Notes under the pieces: generated by a model | Seen by the model: the letters and a program-made list of their open reading frames with translations, nothing else | The model's database searches: none | What the model was told of the DNA's origin: nothing | DNA from: Brevibacterium antiquum | Lineage (GTDB): Bacteria > Actinomycetota > Actinomycetes > Actinomycetales > Brevibacteriaceae | Reading direction: 5' to 3' | Assembly: GCF_016107655.1 (NCBI RefSeq) | Contig: NZ_JABASX010000002.1 | Coordinates: forward strand, 186,001 to 250,000 | Length of the DNA stretch: 64,000 nucleotides | Position numbers and translations under genes: made by a program | Part shown: positions 18,331 through 27,080 of the stretch, piece after piece | How the letters are laid out: the number at the start of each line of letters is the position of its first letter | Numbering within the stretch: position 1 is the stretch's first letter

Positions 18331-18357
18331 CCTGCGATCGGCACCGACGGCGTGTGA

Positions 18358-19896
18358 TCAGCCCTCCGAGACTGCTTCTCCCGCCTTCACCTTGGCCATG
18401 CGCTTGTCCCAGAAATCAGCGTTCCTGATGTTGAGCGCTTTGGGATCGAAGACCGGATCCAGGCCCTGCTTCTTCTGACGCTCGAAGTCCCGGAGGAGCT
18501 TGAACGCCGGACCCTGCAGGAAGAGGATTGCGATGATGTTGAGCCATGCCATGAGTCCCACGCCGATATCGCCGAGCGCCCAGGCACTGCCGGAGGCCGA
18601 CATCGCGCCGACGGCGACGGCGATGAGGATGAGCACCTGCAGGACGCGCTTGCCGATGGTCAGCGGCAGGGTGTTCTTGAACCGGCCCAACAGGTAGACC
18701 AGGTTGGTCTCGGCCATGTAGTAGTAGGCGACGATCGTCGTCAGGGCGAAGAGGAAGATCGAGATCGCGATGAAGCCGGCACCGAGGCCGGAGATCATCG
18801 TGTCGAGACCGGCCTGGGGCCACTTCTCGCCCGGAGTCGCAGCGATCGACTCGACCATCTGTCCGCGGCCGGTTCCGATGATGGTCTCACCATCGTCACC
18901 GAAGACCGTGTACATGCCGGTGGAGAGGATCATGAATGCGGTTGCGGAACACACGAACAGGGTGTCGATGTAGACCGACCCCGCCTGGACGAGGCCCTGC
19001 TTCGACGGATGTGAGACCTCGGCGGCGGCAGCAGCGTGAGGTCCGGTGCCCTGACCGGCTTCGTTCGAGTAGATTCCGCGCTGGACGCCCCACTGGACTG
19101 CCATGCCGATGATTCCGCCGAAGGCGGCCTCTGGTCCGGCGTCGATGCCGAAGGCGGACTTGAACACGAGCTCGAAGACCGGGATGATCTGGTCGGCGTT
19201 GATCAGGGTCACGGCGATCGCGGCGATGATGTAGATGACGGCCATGAAGGGCACAGCCAACGAGGCGAAGTGCGCGATGCGCTTGACTCCGCCGATGACG
19301 ATGAAGCCCATGATCACGGCGAGAATGATCGCAGTCACCCAGGTCGGAGTGCCCCAGGCGTTCTCGACGGCACCGGAGATCGCGTTGGACTGGATGCCCG
19401 GGAGCATGAAGCTCATGGCCATGACGGTCACTGCTGCGAAGATCATGCCGTAGACCTTGAACAGGCCTCTGGCCTTGGTGTGGCGGTAGGCCTTTTCGAT
19501 GTAGTAGGCCGGGCCGCCGCGGTATTCGCCGGTCTTGGGGTCCTGCTCTTTGAACACCTGGCCGAGAGTGGATTCGACATAGGAGGTCGACGCGCCCAGC
19601 AGTGCGGAGATCCACATCCACACGATGGCACCGGGCCCGCCGAAGCCGATGGCGGTGGCGACGCCCGCGATGTTGCCGACTCCGACACGACCGGCCAGCG
19701 ATATCGCCAGGGCCTGGAACGAGGAGACACCTTCATCGGAGCTCTTGCCACGGAACATCTGGGTGAAGATCGCTTTGATCTGTCGGATCTGGACGGCGCG
19801 GGAACGGATCGTGAAGTAGACACCGGCACCGAGGCACAGGTAGACGAGGGCAGACGACCAGATGATGCTGTTGAGCCATTCGAGGACTGCGGACAT
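18358..19896 (-). CDS. Alanine/glycine:cation symporter (AGCS family)
   Basis: 512-aa inner-membrane amino-acid carrier, about ten helices, expected to import alanine or glycine with sodium or protons. Family marks are RVGVGNIAGVATAIGFGGPGA (shown as GNIAGVATAIGFGGPGA near residue 85), GGPAYYIEKA, and the SNEAGQGTGPHAAA motif near residue 270. ATG 19896 is preceded by AGGAG at four bases, so it is preferred over an ATG at 19968 that would add 24 non-homologous residues. Monocistronic. A hairpin upstream (19942-19962) may regulate it. Confidence 0.9.
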   Translation of the reverse strand: MSAVLEWLNSIIWSSALVYLCLGAGVYFTIRSRAVQIRQIKAIFTQMFRGKSSDEGVSSFQALAISLAGRVGVGNIAGVATAIGFGGPGAIVWMWISALLGASTSYVESTLGQVFKEQDPKTGEYRGGPAYYIEKAYRHTKARGLFKVYGMIFAAVTVMAMSFMLPGIQSNAISGAVENAWGTPTWVTAIILAVIMGFIVIGGVKRIAHFASLAVPFMAVIYIIAAIAVTLINADQIIPVFELVFKSAFGIDAGPEAAFGGIIGMAVQWGVQRGIYSNEAGQGTGPHAAAAAEVSHPSKQGLVQAGSVYIDTLFVCSATAFMILSTGMYTVFGDDGETIIGTGRGQMVESIAATPGEKWPQAGLDTMISGLGAGFIAISIFLFALTTIVAYYYMAETNLVYLLGRFKNTLPLTIGKRVLQVLILIAVAVGAMSASGSAWALGDIGVGLMAWLNIIAILFLQGPAFKLLRDFERQKKQGLDPVFDPKALNIRNADFWDKRMAKVKAGEAVSEG

Positions 19897-20244
19897 GCTT
19901 CTCCTATCAGGAGGCAAAAGACGGGTTTGATCAATGGGCGGGATCCAGCAGTGAGCTGGATCAAGCATTTATTTGGGCGATCACCGAAAGGGGCATGGGC
20001 TTTCGCTGTGATCGACTTCATAAGTCAAACGGATTGTGACCCGTGACGCAAATCCGGTGGTCACGGCCCGGAAAATCAGCCCGGACGCCGATTTCCGTGA
20101 GGCCGCCGGCACATTTCAATGTGGTGACAGAGTGGGCCGAATCATACTGTGCAGTTCACTATTTGGGACGCGAACCGTAAGATGTGGTGCGGATCTCTCC
20201 GAGCAAAGACGACACGGAGAGCACTTTGGATGACAAGGAACACA
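19897..20244. other. Divergent intergenic region, symporter / peptide importer
   Basis: 348 bases with no gene. It holds inverted repeats that look like regulator sites: GATCCAGC-agtga-GCTGGATC (19942-19962, close to the symporter start), GACTT-cat-AAGTC (20014-20026) and CCGTGAC-12 nt-GTCACGG (20041-20066). Promoters for both flanking genes must lie here, but I cannot fix them. Confidence 0.5.
19942..19962 (-). promoter_or_regulatory. Inverted repeat upstream of the symporter gene
   Basis: Perfect 8-bp arms GATCCAGC / GCTGGATC around a 5-nt loop, 46 bases before the symporter start. It could be an operator or a 5'-leader hairpin. Confidence 0.4.
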
Positions 20245-21876
20245 ATGAAACGTCGAACTGGTGCAAAGGCAGTGGCCATCGCCGCTGCCGGCGCTTTGCT
20301 ACTCTCGGCATGCTCGACCTCGACCACTGGTGGAGACGGCGAAGAGGGCGGTGGTTCCCTCACAGTGGGCACCACGGACAAGGTTGTCGCTCTCGACCCG
20401 GCTGGTGCCTATGACAACGGAAGCTCGCTCGTCGAACAGCAGGTCTACCCGTTCATCTTGGCTTACAAGCCGGGCACGGCAGAGCTCAATCCCTCCATCG
20501 CTGAATCAGCGGATTTCAGTGAGCCGACGAAATACGAGGTCAAACTCAAAGAGGGGCTGAAGTACGCCAACGGAAACGAACTCACCTCCTCGGATGTGAA
20601 GTTCTCCTTCGAGCGACAGCTGAAGATTCAGGATCCGAACGGGCCTTCGTCCCTCCTCGGCGGTCTGAAGTCGGTCGAGACCCCGGACGAGCAGACCGTC
20701 GTCTTCAACCTCAAGCGCAAGAACGACCAGACCTGGCCGGGTGTGCTGGCCAGCGCCGCGGGACCGATCGTCGATGAGGACGTGTTCGAGCCGGACAAGA
20801 TCACCGAAGACCAGGCCATCGTCGATGGCAAGGCCTTCGCTGGTCCCTACACGATCGACGGCTTCAAGTTCAATGAGCTGCTGACCTACAAGGCCAACCC
20901 CGACTATGAAGGCTTCATCGAGCCGGCGAAGACCGAGACCGTGCAGATGAAGTACTTCTCTGACGCGAACAACATGAAGCTCGAGGTCCAGGAGGGCAAG
21001 ATCGACGTGGCCTGGCGATCGCTGTCGGCCACCGACATCGAAGACCTCGGCACCAAGGAGGACCTCAAGGTCCACAAGGGCCCCGGTGGCGAGATCCGCT
21101 ACATCGTGTTCAACATGGACACGATGCCCTTCGGTGCGAAGACCGATGAGGCCGATGAGAAGAAGTCGCTGGCAGTGCGCCAGGCAATGGCCGATTCCGT
21201 CGACCGTCAGGCCATCGCCTCGCAGGTCTACAAGGACACCTTCACCCCGCTGTACTCCCATGTCCCCGACGGACTGCCGGGAGCCGACGAGCCGCTGAAG
21301 TCGGAATACGGAGATGGGAAGGGAGGCGCCGACGTCGACAAGGCCAAGAAGGCCCTCAAGGATGCAGGCGTCAAGACCCCGGTCAAGCTCAACCTCCAGT
21401 ACAACCCCGACCACTACGGTCCCTCATCGGGCGACGAATACGCCTTGGTCAAGGACCAGCTGGACAAGACAGGGCTGTTCAAGGTCAACCTCCAGTCGAC
21501 CGAATGGGTGCAGTACAACAAGGACCGCACCGCCGACTCCTACCCGATGTACCAGCTGGGTTGGTTCCCGGACTACTCGGACGCCGACAACTATCTCGTG
21601 CCGTTCTTCTACGACACGAAGGAGACCCCGAGCTTCCTGGACAACAACTACAGGAACAAGTCGATGAACAAGGCGCTGAACGCTCAGTCCTCCATCGACG
21701 ACAAGGGCAAGCGCGCGGAAGCGCTGAAGAAGATCCAGGGTCAGCTCGCTGAAGAGCTGCCGACCCTGCCGCTCCTTCAGGGCAACCAGATCGCGGTGTC
21801 CGGCAAGGACGTCAAGGGCGTCGATGACACCCTCGACCCTGCGTTCCAGTTCCGTTTGGCACTGCTGAGCAAGTGA
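20245..21876 (+). CDS. Peptide-type ABC importer, substrate-binding lipoprotein (SBP_bac_5)
   Basis: 543-aa extracellular lipoprotein. The signal peptide ends in a lipobox LLLSAC (Cys near residue 22), followed by a Ser/Thr/Gly linker. The body is a family 5 (DppA/OppA-like) binding protein: FSEPTKYEVKLKEGLKYANG and SSDVKFSFERQL are the usual conserved blocks around residues 90-130. ATG 20245 has AAGGA at five bases and begins with the Lys/Arg n-region; ATG 20230 is an alternative. First gene of a dpp-like operon. Hairpins after its stop probably allow more binding protein than permease to be made. Confidence 0.9.
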   Translation: MKRRTGAKAVAIAAAGALLLSACSTSTTGGDGEEGGGSLTVGTTDKVVALDPAGAYDNGSSLVEQQVYPFILAYKPGTAELNPSIAESADFSEPTKYEVKLKEGLKYANGNELTSSDVKFSFERQLKIQDPNGPSSLLGGLKSVETPDEQTVVFNLKRKNDQTWPGVLASAAGPIVDEDVFEPDKITEDQAIVDGKAFAGPYTIDGFKFNELLTYKANPDYEGFIEPAKTETVQMKYFSDANNMKLEVQEGKIDVAWRSLSATDIEDLGTKEDLKVHKGPGGEIRYIVFNMDTMPFGAKTDEADEKKSLAVRQAMADSVDRQAIASQVYKDTFTPLYSHVPDGLPGADEPLKSEYGDGKGGADVDKAKKALKDAGVKTPVKLNLQYNPDHYGPSSGDEYALVKDQLDKTGLFKVNLQSTEWVQYNKDRTADSYPMYQLGWFPDYSDADNYLVPFFYDTKETPSFLDNNYRNKSMNKALNAQSSIDDKGKRAEALKKIQGQLAEELPTLPLLQGNQIAVSGKDVKGVDDTLDPAFQFRLALLSK

Positions 21877-21930
21877 GAGCGCGAACCACACTCGTCGCCA
21901 ACGGCGTGAGAGTGCGCACGGCGATGCTCC

Positions 21931-21994
21931 GACGATCAACGAACTGATCGTCGATACGAGGTGCAGGTGAGCCGTCTGGCCCACCTGCACCTCG
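21931..21994 (+). other. Intercistronic hairpin pair in the peptide-importer operon
   Basis: Two perfect stem-loops lie between the binding-protein gene and the first permease gene: GACGATCA-acgaac-TGATCGTC (21931-21952) and CGAGGTGCAGGTG-12 nt-CACCTGCACCTCG (21957-21994, 13 bp). Such hairpins commonly stabilise the upstream mRNA or attenuate read-through. The 226-base gap is the only one in this operon. Confidence 0.65.
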
Positions 21995-22102
21995 TGGTGC
22001 ATTCGCACGGGCATCAAGCCGTGTCCGCACCCTGTGGCACCGAACGAGAACCACGTCGGCCTGCGAGATCTTGAAGCGTCGACGCCAGCAACGAAGGAAC
22101 AC

Positions 22103-23194
22103 ATGACTGCAGCCATCAGCGAACCAGGGGCAGAAGCCGCCGAGACCTCGGTCGCGGTGAAGAAGCCCTCGGGAGGCGGACTGGGACGCTACGTCCTCAT
22201 CCGATTCCTCCTCATCATTCCCACCATCTTCATCCTCACCACACTCGTCTTCTTCCTGATGAGGATCACCGGCGACCCGATCTCCGCATCAATGGGCGGG
22301 CGCCTGACGACGGACCAGCTGGCCGAGCGCATCCACGCCGCCGGCTATGACCGACCGATCCTCGTCCAGTACTTCGAGTACATGGGCAATCTGCTCAAGG
22401 GCGACTTCGGCACCGCGATCTCCGACGGACAGCCGGTGTCGTCGATCCTCCTCAACTACGGAACCGCGACCGTCGAGCTCGTCTTCTACGCCCTCATCGT
22501 CGCGTTCATCATCGGCATCCCGCTCGGGATGCTCGCCGCCTACCACCGCGACAAGGCACCCGATGCCGCGCTTCGCATCCTTGCGATCCTCGGCTACGCC
22601 ACCCCGGTGTTCTTCGCCGGCATGATCCTCAAGCTGGTCTTCGGCGTCTTCCTGCCCATCCTGCCCGTCGCCGGACGCGGCACCACCGAGACCGAGTACA
22701 TCATGTCGGGCGTGGTCGGTCCCACCCGGTTCTACATCATCGATGCGATCCGGATCGGAAACGTCGAGGTCCTCGGCGATGTGCTCGCTCACGCGGTTCT
22801 GCCTGCCATCGCCCTCGGCGTGCTCACGGCCGGAGTCTTCCTCCGGCTCGTGCGCACGAACCTCATCGGCACGCTGGGTCAGCAGTACATCGACTCGGGC
22901 CGCTCCCGCGGCATCTCCGAATTCCGGCTGGTCACCAAGCATGCCTACCGTCCGGCACTGATCCCGATCATCACGGTCATGGGCATGCAGATCGCCCTGA
23001 TGCTCGCTGGCGCCGTGCTCACGGAGACGACGTTCGAATGGAAGGGACTGGGCTTCAAGCTCGCCGAATACCTCACCGCCCGTGACTTCGTGGCCGTCCA
23101 GGGAATCGTGGTCTTCCTCGCTATCATCGTGGCGCTGACCAACTTCCTCGTCGACGTCATCGCCGCCTTCATCGACCCCCGAGTGAGGTACTGA
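22103..23194 (+). CDS. Peptide ABC importer permease (DppB-like)
   Basis: 363-aa permease with six helices. The N-terminal helix RFLLIIPTIFILTTLVFFL and FFLMRITGDP are typical of DppB/OppB. The EAA-type coupling loop lies near RTNLIGTLGQQYIDSGRSRG (shown as QYIDSGRSRGISE, about residues 270-285). AAGGA five bases before ATG 22103 fixes the start; a frame-extending ATG at 22034 lacks one. Its TGA shares one base with the ATG of the next permease (TGATG). Confidence 0.9.
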   Translation: MTAAISEPGAEAAETSVAVKKPSGGGLGRYVLIRFLLIIPTIFILTTLVFFLMRITGDPISASMGGRLTTDQLAERIHAAGYDRPILVQYFEYMGNLLKGDFGTAISDGQPVSSILLNYGTATVELVFYALIVAFIIGIPLGMLAAYHRDKAPDAALRILAILGYATPVFFAGMILKLVFGVFLPILPVAGRGTTETEYIMSGVVGPTRFYIIDAIRIGNVEVLGDVLAHAVLPAIALGVLTAGVFLRLVRTNLIGTLGQQYIDSGRSRGISEFRLVTKHAYRPALIPIITVMGMQIALMLAGAVLTETTFEWKGLGFKLAEYLTARDFVAVQGIVVFLAIIVALTNFLVDVIAAFIDPRVRY

Positions 23195-24231
23195 TGTCCA
23201 CTCCAGACAGCACATCACCGACTCCTGGCAGCAATGACAACGTCGCCGAGGTGGCCCCTGGTTCCGGTGTCCCCGCCATCGCGTATGACGACAAGGCCAA
23301 GAAATCCTGGTTCAACCGCCTGCCGATCGTCTCCCATTTGAGGCAGTCGGTCGGACTGCAGCGAGGAATGCTCATCACGGGACTCATCCTGTGCGGCATC
23401 GTCCTCATCTGTGCAGTATTCGCCCCGCTCATCGCCCCCTACGGGTTCAATCAGCTGGGCACCGCCGACGGCAACTTCGGATCGAAGCTGCCACCCGGCG
23501 GAACCCACATCTGGGGCACGACAGTAGGTGGCTACGACGTGTTCTCCCGGGTGGTCTGGGGAGCCCAGACCGCGGTGGCCGTCATCATCGTCGCCGTGAT
23601 CATGTCGCTCTTCGCCGGTGTCATCCTGGGACTCGTCTCGGGCTACCTCGGTGGCTGGCTTGACCGAATCCTCGTCGTCATCGCCGATGCGGTCTACGCC
23701 TTCCCGACCCTGCTGCTGGCTCTGGTCATGTCGATTGCGATCTCCGGGGGCCAGTCGAGCGCGTGGGGCGGCATCGCCGCGGCCGCGTTCTCGATCACCG
23801 TGGTCTTCATTCCGCAGTACTTCCGCGTCGTCCGTGCCGAGACTCTGCGACTCAAAGCAGAGCCCTTCGTGGAGTCCGCGATCGTCCTCGGGGCTTCGAA
23901 GACCAGGATCATCTCGAAGCACATCTTCCGCAATGCCACACGCACCCTGCCGCTGATCTTCACCCTCAACTCCTCCGAGGCGATTCTGACCTTGGCCGGA
24001 CTGGGGTTCCTGGGCTTCGGAATCGAACCCACCTCGGCGTCGGAATGGGGCTATGACCTCAACAAGGCACTGCCCGACGTCACCAGCGGTGTGTGGTGGA
24101 CTTCGGTCTATCCGGGTCTGGCCATCGTGCTCACGGTCCTGGGCATCACCCTGGTCGGTGAGTCGATGAACGACCTCAACGATCCGCGTCTGCGGGTGCG
24201 CCGCAAAGCGAAGACGAAGGATGCCAAGTGA
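23194..24231 (+). CDS. Peptide ABC importer permease (DppC-like)
   Basis: 345-aa permease: 60 hydrophilic residues, then helices beginning at GMLITGLILCGIVLICAVFAPL. Family marks are HIWGTTVGGYDVFSRVVWG (the DppC/OppC periplasmic block, here HIWGTTVGGYDVFSRV) and the coupling loop SAIVLGASKTRIISKHIF. It pairs with the DppB-like protein to form the channel. It overlaps the ATPase gene at GTGATG (24228-24233). Confidence 0.9.
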   Translation: MSTPDSTSPTPGSNDNVAEVAPGSGVPAIAYDDKAKKSWFNRLPIVSHLRQSVGLQRGMLITGLILCGIVLICAVFAPLIAPYGFNQLGTADGNFGSKLPPGGTHIWGTTVGGYDVFSRVVWGAQTAVAVIIVAVIMSLFAGVILGLVSGYLGGWLDRILVVIADAVYAFPTLLLALVMSIAISGGQSSAWGGIAAAAFSITVVFIPQYFRVVRAETLRLKAEPFVESAIVLGASKTRIISKHIFRNATRTLPLIFTLNSSEAILTLAGLGFLGFGIEPTSASEWGYDLNKALPDVTSGVWWTSVYPGLAIVLTVLGITLVGESMNDLNDPRLRVRRKAKTKDAK

Positions 24232-25985
24232 TGAGTGAGAACGTGAACGAAACGAACACAGCCAAATCCATCCTCGACGTCGAGAGCCTCAATGTCACCT
24301 TCTCCACCGACGGTGGTGATGTGCACGCCGTCAAGGACGTCTCTCTGTCGGTGACCCCGGGCGAAGTGCTCGCGATCGTGGGCGAATCCGGTTCCGGCAA
24401 GACCGTGACCGCACGCTCCATCCTCGGGCTCCTGCCCGAGACCGCCCAGCGTTCGGGTGCAGTCATCGTCTCAGGCAAGGACGTGCTCAGCGTCTCCGGG
24501 GAACAGCTGCGCAAGATGCGCGGAACAGATGTGTCGATGGTCTTCCAGGAGCCCTCGACGGCACTCAACCCCGTCTACACGGTGGGATGGCAGATCGCCG
24601 AAGGGCTGCGTGCGCATAACCGAAAGGCGAGCAAGGCCGAACTCAAGGCCAAGGTCATCGCCGCCATGGAACAGGTGGGCATCCCCGATGCGCAGAACCG
24701 CTTCGACTACTACCCGCACCAATTCTCCGGTGGACAGAAGCAGCGCATCGTCATCGCCATGGCGCTCGCCCTCGGTGCCGAGCTCATCGTCGCTGACGAG
24801 CCGACGACTGCCCTCGACGTCACCGTCCAGGCAGAGATCCTCGACCTGCTGCGTGCCCTGCGCGATGAGACGGGAACAGCGATCGTGCTCATCACCCACA
24901 ACATGGGCGTTGTCGCCGATCTCGCCGACCGCGTTGCCGTGATGTATCGCGGAGACCTCGTCGAGGTCTCGTCGGTCAAGCAGCTCTTCAGCAATCCGAA
25001 GGAGCAGTACACGCGCGACCTCCTCGGCGCCGTTCCCCGCTTGGGGTCAACGGTCGTCGGCAGCCGTAAGGCCGCTGCCGCCTCGGCGAAGCAGGATCGT
25101 GCTGACGAATCCGCCGGCGCTGATGCGGAGGCCGGCAGGTCTCGCGATGAACGCGATTCCATCGTCGTTGCGCGCAATCTCGACATCGTCTATCCGGGAG
25201 GATTCGGACGGTCGGACTTCCAGGCGGTGTCCTCGGTCAGCTTCGACATCAAGGCCGGTGAGGTCTACGGATTGGTCGGCGAATCGGGATCGGGCAAGAC
25301 CACGATCGGTCGCGCCATTGCCGGCCTGACGAGGGCCAGCGGGGGCAGCCTCCAGGTGCTCGGGCACGAGATGGTCGGATTCAAGGAACGTGCTTTCTCT
25401 CCGATCAGGCGCCGCATCGGGTTCGTGTTCCAGGATCCGGCGGCCTCGTTCAACCCGCACCTGACGATCGGGGAGTGTGTGGCGGAGCCGTTCGCCATCC
25501 ACCAGCGGGACATATCACCGAGGGACCGTGAGCAGCGAGTGCGCGAACTGCTCGACTCGGTGCAGCTGCCCAGTGCCTACGGTGCCAGGTACCCGCACGA
25601 ACTCTCTGGCGGTCAGCGCCAGAGAGCGTCCCTTGCCCGTGGTCTGGCACTCGATCCGGAGCTGCTCGTCGCCGATGAGCCGACCTCTGCCCTGGACGTG
25701 TCGGTGCAGGCCAAGGTGCTTGAACTGTTCGTGGAGCTGCAGAGCAGGTTCAACTTCGCGGCCTTGTTCATCAGCCACGATCTGGCTGTCGTCGACATGC
25801 TCTCCGACCGCATCGGAGTGCTGTTCCACGGTGAGCTGCTGGAAGAGGGCACGGGGGAGCAGGTGCTCGGGTCGCCGAGCAATGACTACACGAAGCGGCT
25901 CATCGCTTCACTGCCGGTTCCCGACCCTGACGAGCAGGCCGAGCGCCGCGAACTGGCCCGCAGCCTGCGCACCACGTCCGGCTGA
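24231..25985 (+). CDS. Fused dipeptide-importer ATPase (DppD-DppF fusion)
   Basis: 584-aa protein with two complete ABC modules in one chain. Module 1 (about residues 10-265) has Walker A GESGSGKT, signature FSGGQKQR and Walker B LIVADEPTTALD. Module 2 (about 305-560) has GESGSGKT, LSGGQRQR and LLVADEPTSALD. A 40-residue Ala/Asp-rich linker joins them. In many bacteria these are separate DppD and DppF proteins. Start ATG 24231; a GTG at 24228 overlapping the permease stop is equally possible, with AAGGA upstream of both. Last gene of the importer operon. Confidence 0.9.
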   Translation: MSENVNETNTAKSILDVESLNVTFSTDGGDVHAVKDVSLSVTPGEVLAIVGESGSGKTVTARSILGLLPETAQRSGAVIVSGKDVLSVSGEQLRKMRGTDVSMVFQEPSTALNPVYTVGWQIAEGLRAHNRKASKAELKAKVIAAMEQVGIPDAQNRFDYYPHQFSGGQKQRIVIAMALALGAELIVADEPTTALDVTVQAEILDLLRALRDETGTAIVLITHNMGVVADLADRVAVMYRGDLVEVSSVKQLFSNPKEQYTRDLLGAVPRLGSTVVGSRKAAAASAKQDRADESAGADAEAGRSRDERDSIVVARNLDIVYPGGFGRSDFQAVSSVSFDIKAGEVYGLVGESGSGKTTIGRAIAGLTRASGGSLQVLGHEMVGFKERAFSPIRRRIGFVFQDPAASFNPHLTIGECVAEPFAIHQRDISPRDREQRVRELLDSVQLPSAYGARYPHELSGGQRQRASLARGLALDPELLVADEPTSALDVSVQAKVLELFVELQSRFNFAALFISHDLAVVDMLSDRIGVLFHGELLEEGTGEQVLGSPSNDYTKRLIASLPVPDPDEQAERRELARSLRTTSG

Positions 25986-26008
25986 GTCAGAGCACACTCC
26001 ACCCGCTA

Positions 26009-26070
26009 CAACTACCTGACGGCGGCCCAGCAACCTCGCGCGAGGTTGCTGGGCCGCCGTCAGGTAGTTG
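26009..26070. terminator. 62-nt perfect palindrome, bidirectional terminator
   Basis: CAACTACCTGACGGCGGCCC (left end) is mirrored exactly to GTAGTTG at 26070: 30-bp arms with the centre CCTCG-CG-CGAGG. It lies between the convergent importer operon and the TetR gene, 23 bases from each stop codon. It is far longer and more perfect than the other terminators here. Confidence 0.75.
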
Positions 26071-26092
26071 GGAGGGCGTGTTTGCTGGGTGC

Positions 26093-26755
26093 TCAGGCCT
26101 GGTCGTCGGAGATGAAGTCGAGCATGCCTGCCTGGTTGACGGGCAGAGCAAGCAGGCGGTCGAGCTCGGTCTTCGAGGGGTCGATGCCGAGGATACGCAG
26201 CGAGTATTGCGTGAAGTCGCGTTCGATGTCGTCGGGCGTCAGGTCGCCGGTCGGGCGGTACCAGAGCGAGAGCGAATTGCAGATCGAGTGGATCGCACGT
26301 GTCGCAAGCTGGGCGCTGTCGACGTGGAATGCTCCGGCGTCGATGCCTGATTGGACGATGTTGCCCATGATGACTCGCGCCTCCTGTTGGAGCTCTTTGA
26401 CGCGGGCGGCGTTGTCACCGGTCAGTCGCTCCGTGTCGCGCAACAGCACTGTGGACACCGATACATTTTCCATGCGGTACCGGGCCAGGTAGCGCACGGC
26501 CACGGTCAGCTGCTCGGTGGGATCATCTCCCACCTCGGAGATGACGGCTCGGCTGTGCTCGCTGTACCAGGAGTATGCCGTGTGCACGAGCTCGTAGAGA
26601 GCTTCCTGCTTGGACGGGAAGTAATAGTAGAGTGCGGACAGGCTCAGTCCGGCAGCCTGCGCGATATCGCGGATGGACGCGCCATCGAATCCCTTCGCCG
26701 CGAACGTGTCCCGAGCCGAGCGGAGGATGTTGTTGCGGCCGTTGGTTGATCTCAC
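26093..26755 (-). CDS. TetR/AcrR-family regulator
   Basis: 220-aa repressor. The helix-turn-helix is at about residues 20-60 (GASIRDIAQAAGLSLSALYYYFPSKQEAL). The remaining 160 residues are an all-helical ligand domain similar to FadR/KstR-like TetR proteins, though no ligand can be assigned. GTG 26755 was chosen because AAGGAG lies ten bases upstream and the frame begins 7 residues before helix 1; an ATG at 26818 would add 21 residues. It diverges from the FMN-reductase gene, and operator-like TTGACGGT words lie at both ends of the gap. Confidence 0.8.
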   Translation of the reverse strand: MRSTNGRNNILRSARDTFAAKGFDGASIRDIAQAAGLSLSALYYYFPSKQEALYELVHTAYSWYSEHSRAVISEVGDDPTEQLTVAVRYLARYRMENVSVSTVLLRDTERLTGDNAARVKELQQEARVIMGNIVQSGIDAGAFHVDSAQLATRAIHSICNSLSLWYRPTGDLTPDDIERDFTQYSLRILGIDPSKTELDRLLALPVNQAGMLDFISDDQA

Positions 26756-27080
26756 GGTGCTTATGCTCCTTGACGGTCGGATATCGAACAATCTTTCACT
26801 TGCCAACCGAGGATACATGACGTTGGGCTGACATTGGCCGTTTCCGGCCAGAATTCGCGGATCTCGCGCCGCCGAGGTGTGCGCTGGCTGCGTCCGGCAA
26901 GTGCCGGGCCCACCCCAGACAGGCTGTCAGAAGTGACGCCAATCACAGCGTAGAACGGGAATGATTGACGGTTCAATCATGTTGGGCAGATGTGGATGGC
27001 ACGGACGAAGACTGCCGGTGCCGATCACCTGAAACCAGCATCACCTGACATTGCACCCTATGAATGAACTGAGGACGGAC
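26756..27080. other. Divergent regulatory region, TetR / FMN reductase
   Basis: 325 bases without a gene. Contains the 8-bp inverted repeat at 26961-26980 and a second TTGACGGT word at 26770-26777, just upstream of the TetR start. The rest shows no hairpin or reading frame of note. Confidence 0.5.
26961..26980 (+). promoter_or_regulatory. Palindromic operator overlapping a -35 box
   Basis: ATGATTGA-CGGT-TCAATCAT is a perfect inverted repeat. The TTGACG inside it can act as a -35, with AGATGT 17 bases later as a weak -10, for the FMN-reductase gene. Likely bound by the divergent TetR protein; that is inference. Confidence 0.5.

Noticed and set aside
16326-18344. 672-codon open frame on the minus strand
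   Set aside because: It lies antisense to the BCCT and aldolase genes, is rich in Arg/Asp/His with no recognisable domain, and is the usual shadow of GC-rich third positions.
20149-20244. Upstream extension of the peptide-binding lipoprotein
   Set aside because: It would place 32 residues before the signal peptide n-region; AAGGA before ATG 20245 and the lipobox position support the shorter form.
25981-26100. Prophage or integrative-element boundary at the large palindrome
   Set aside because: No integrase, att-like direct repeats or tRNA gene lies nearby, and the flanking genes are ordinary.
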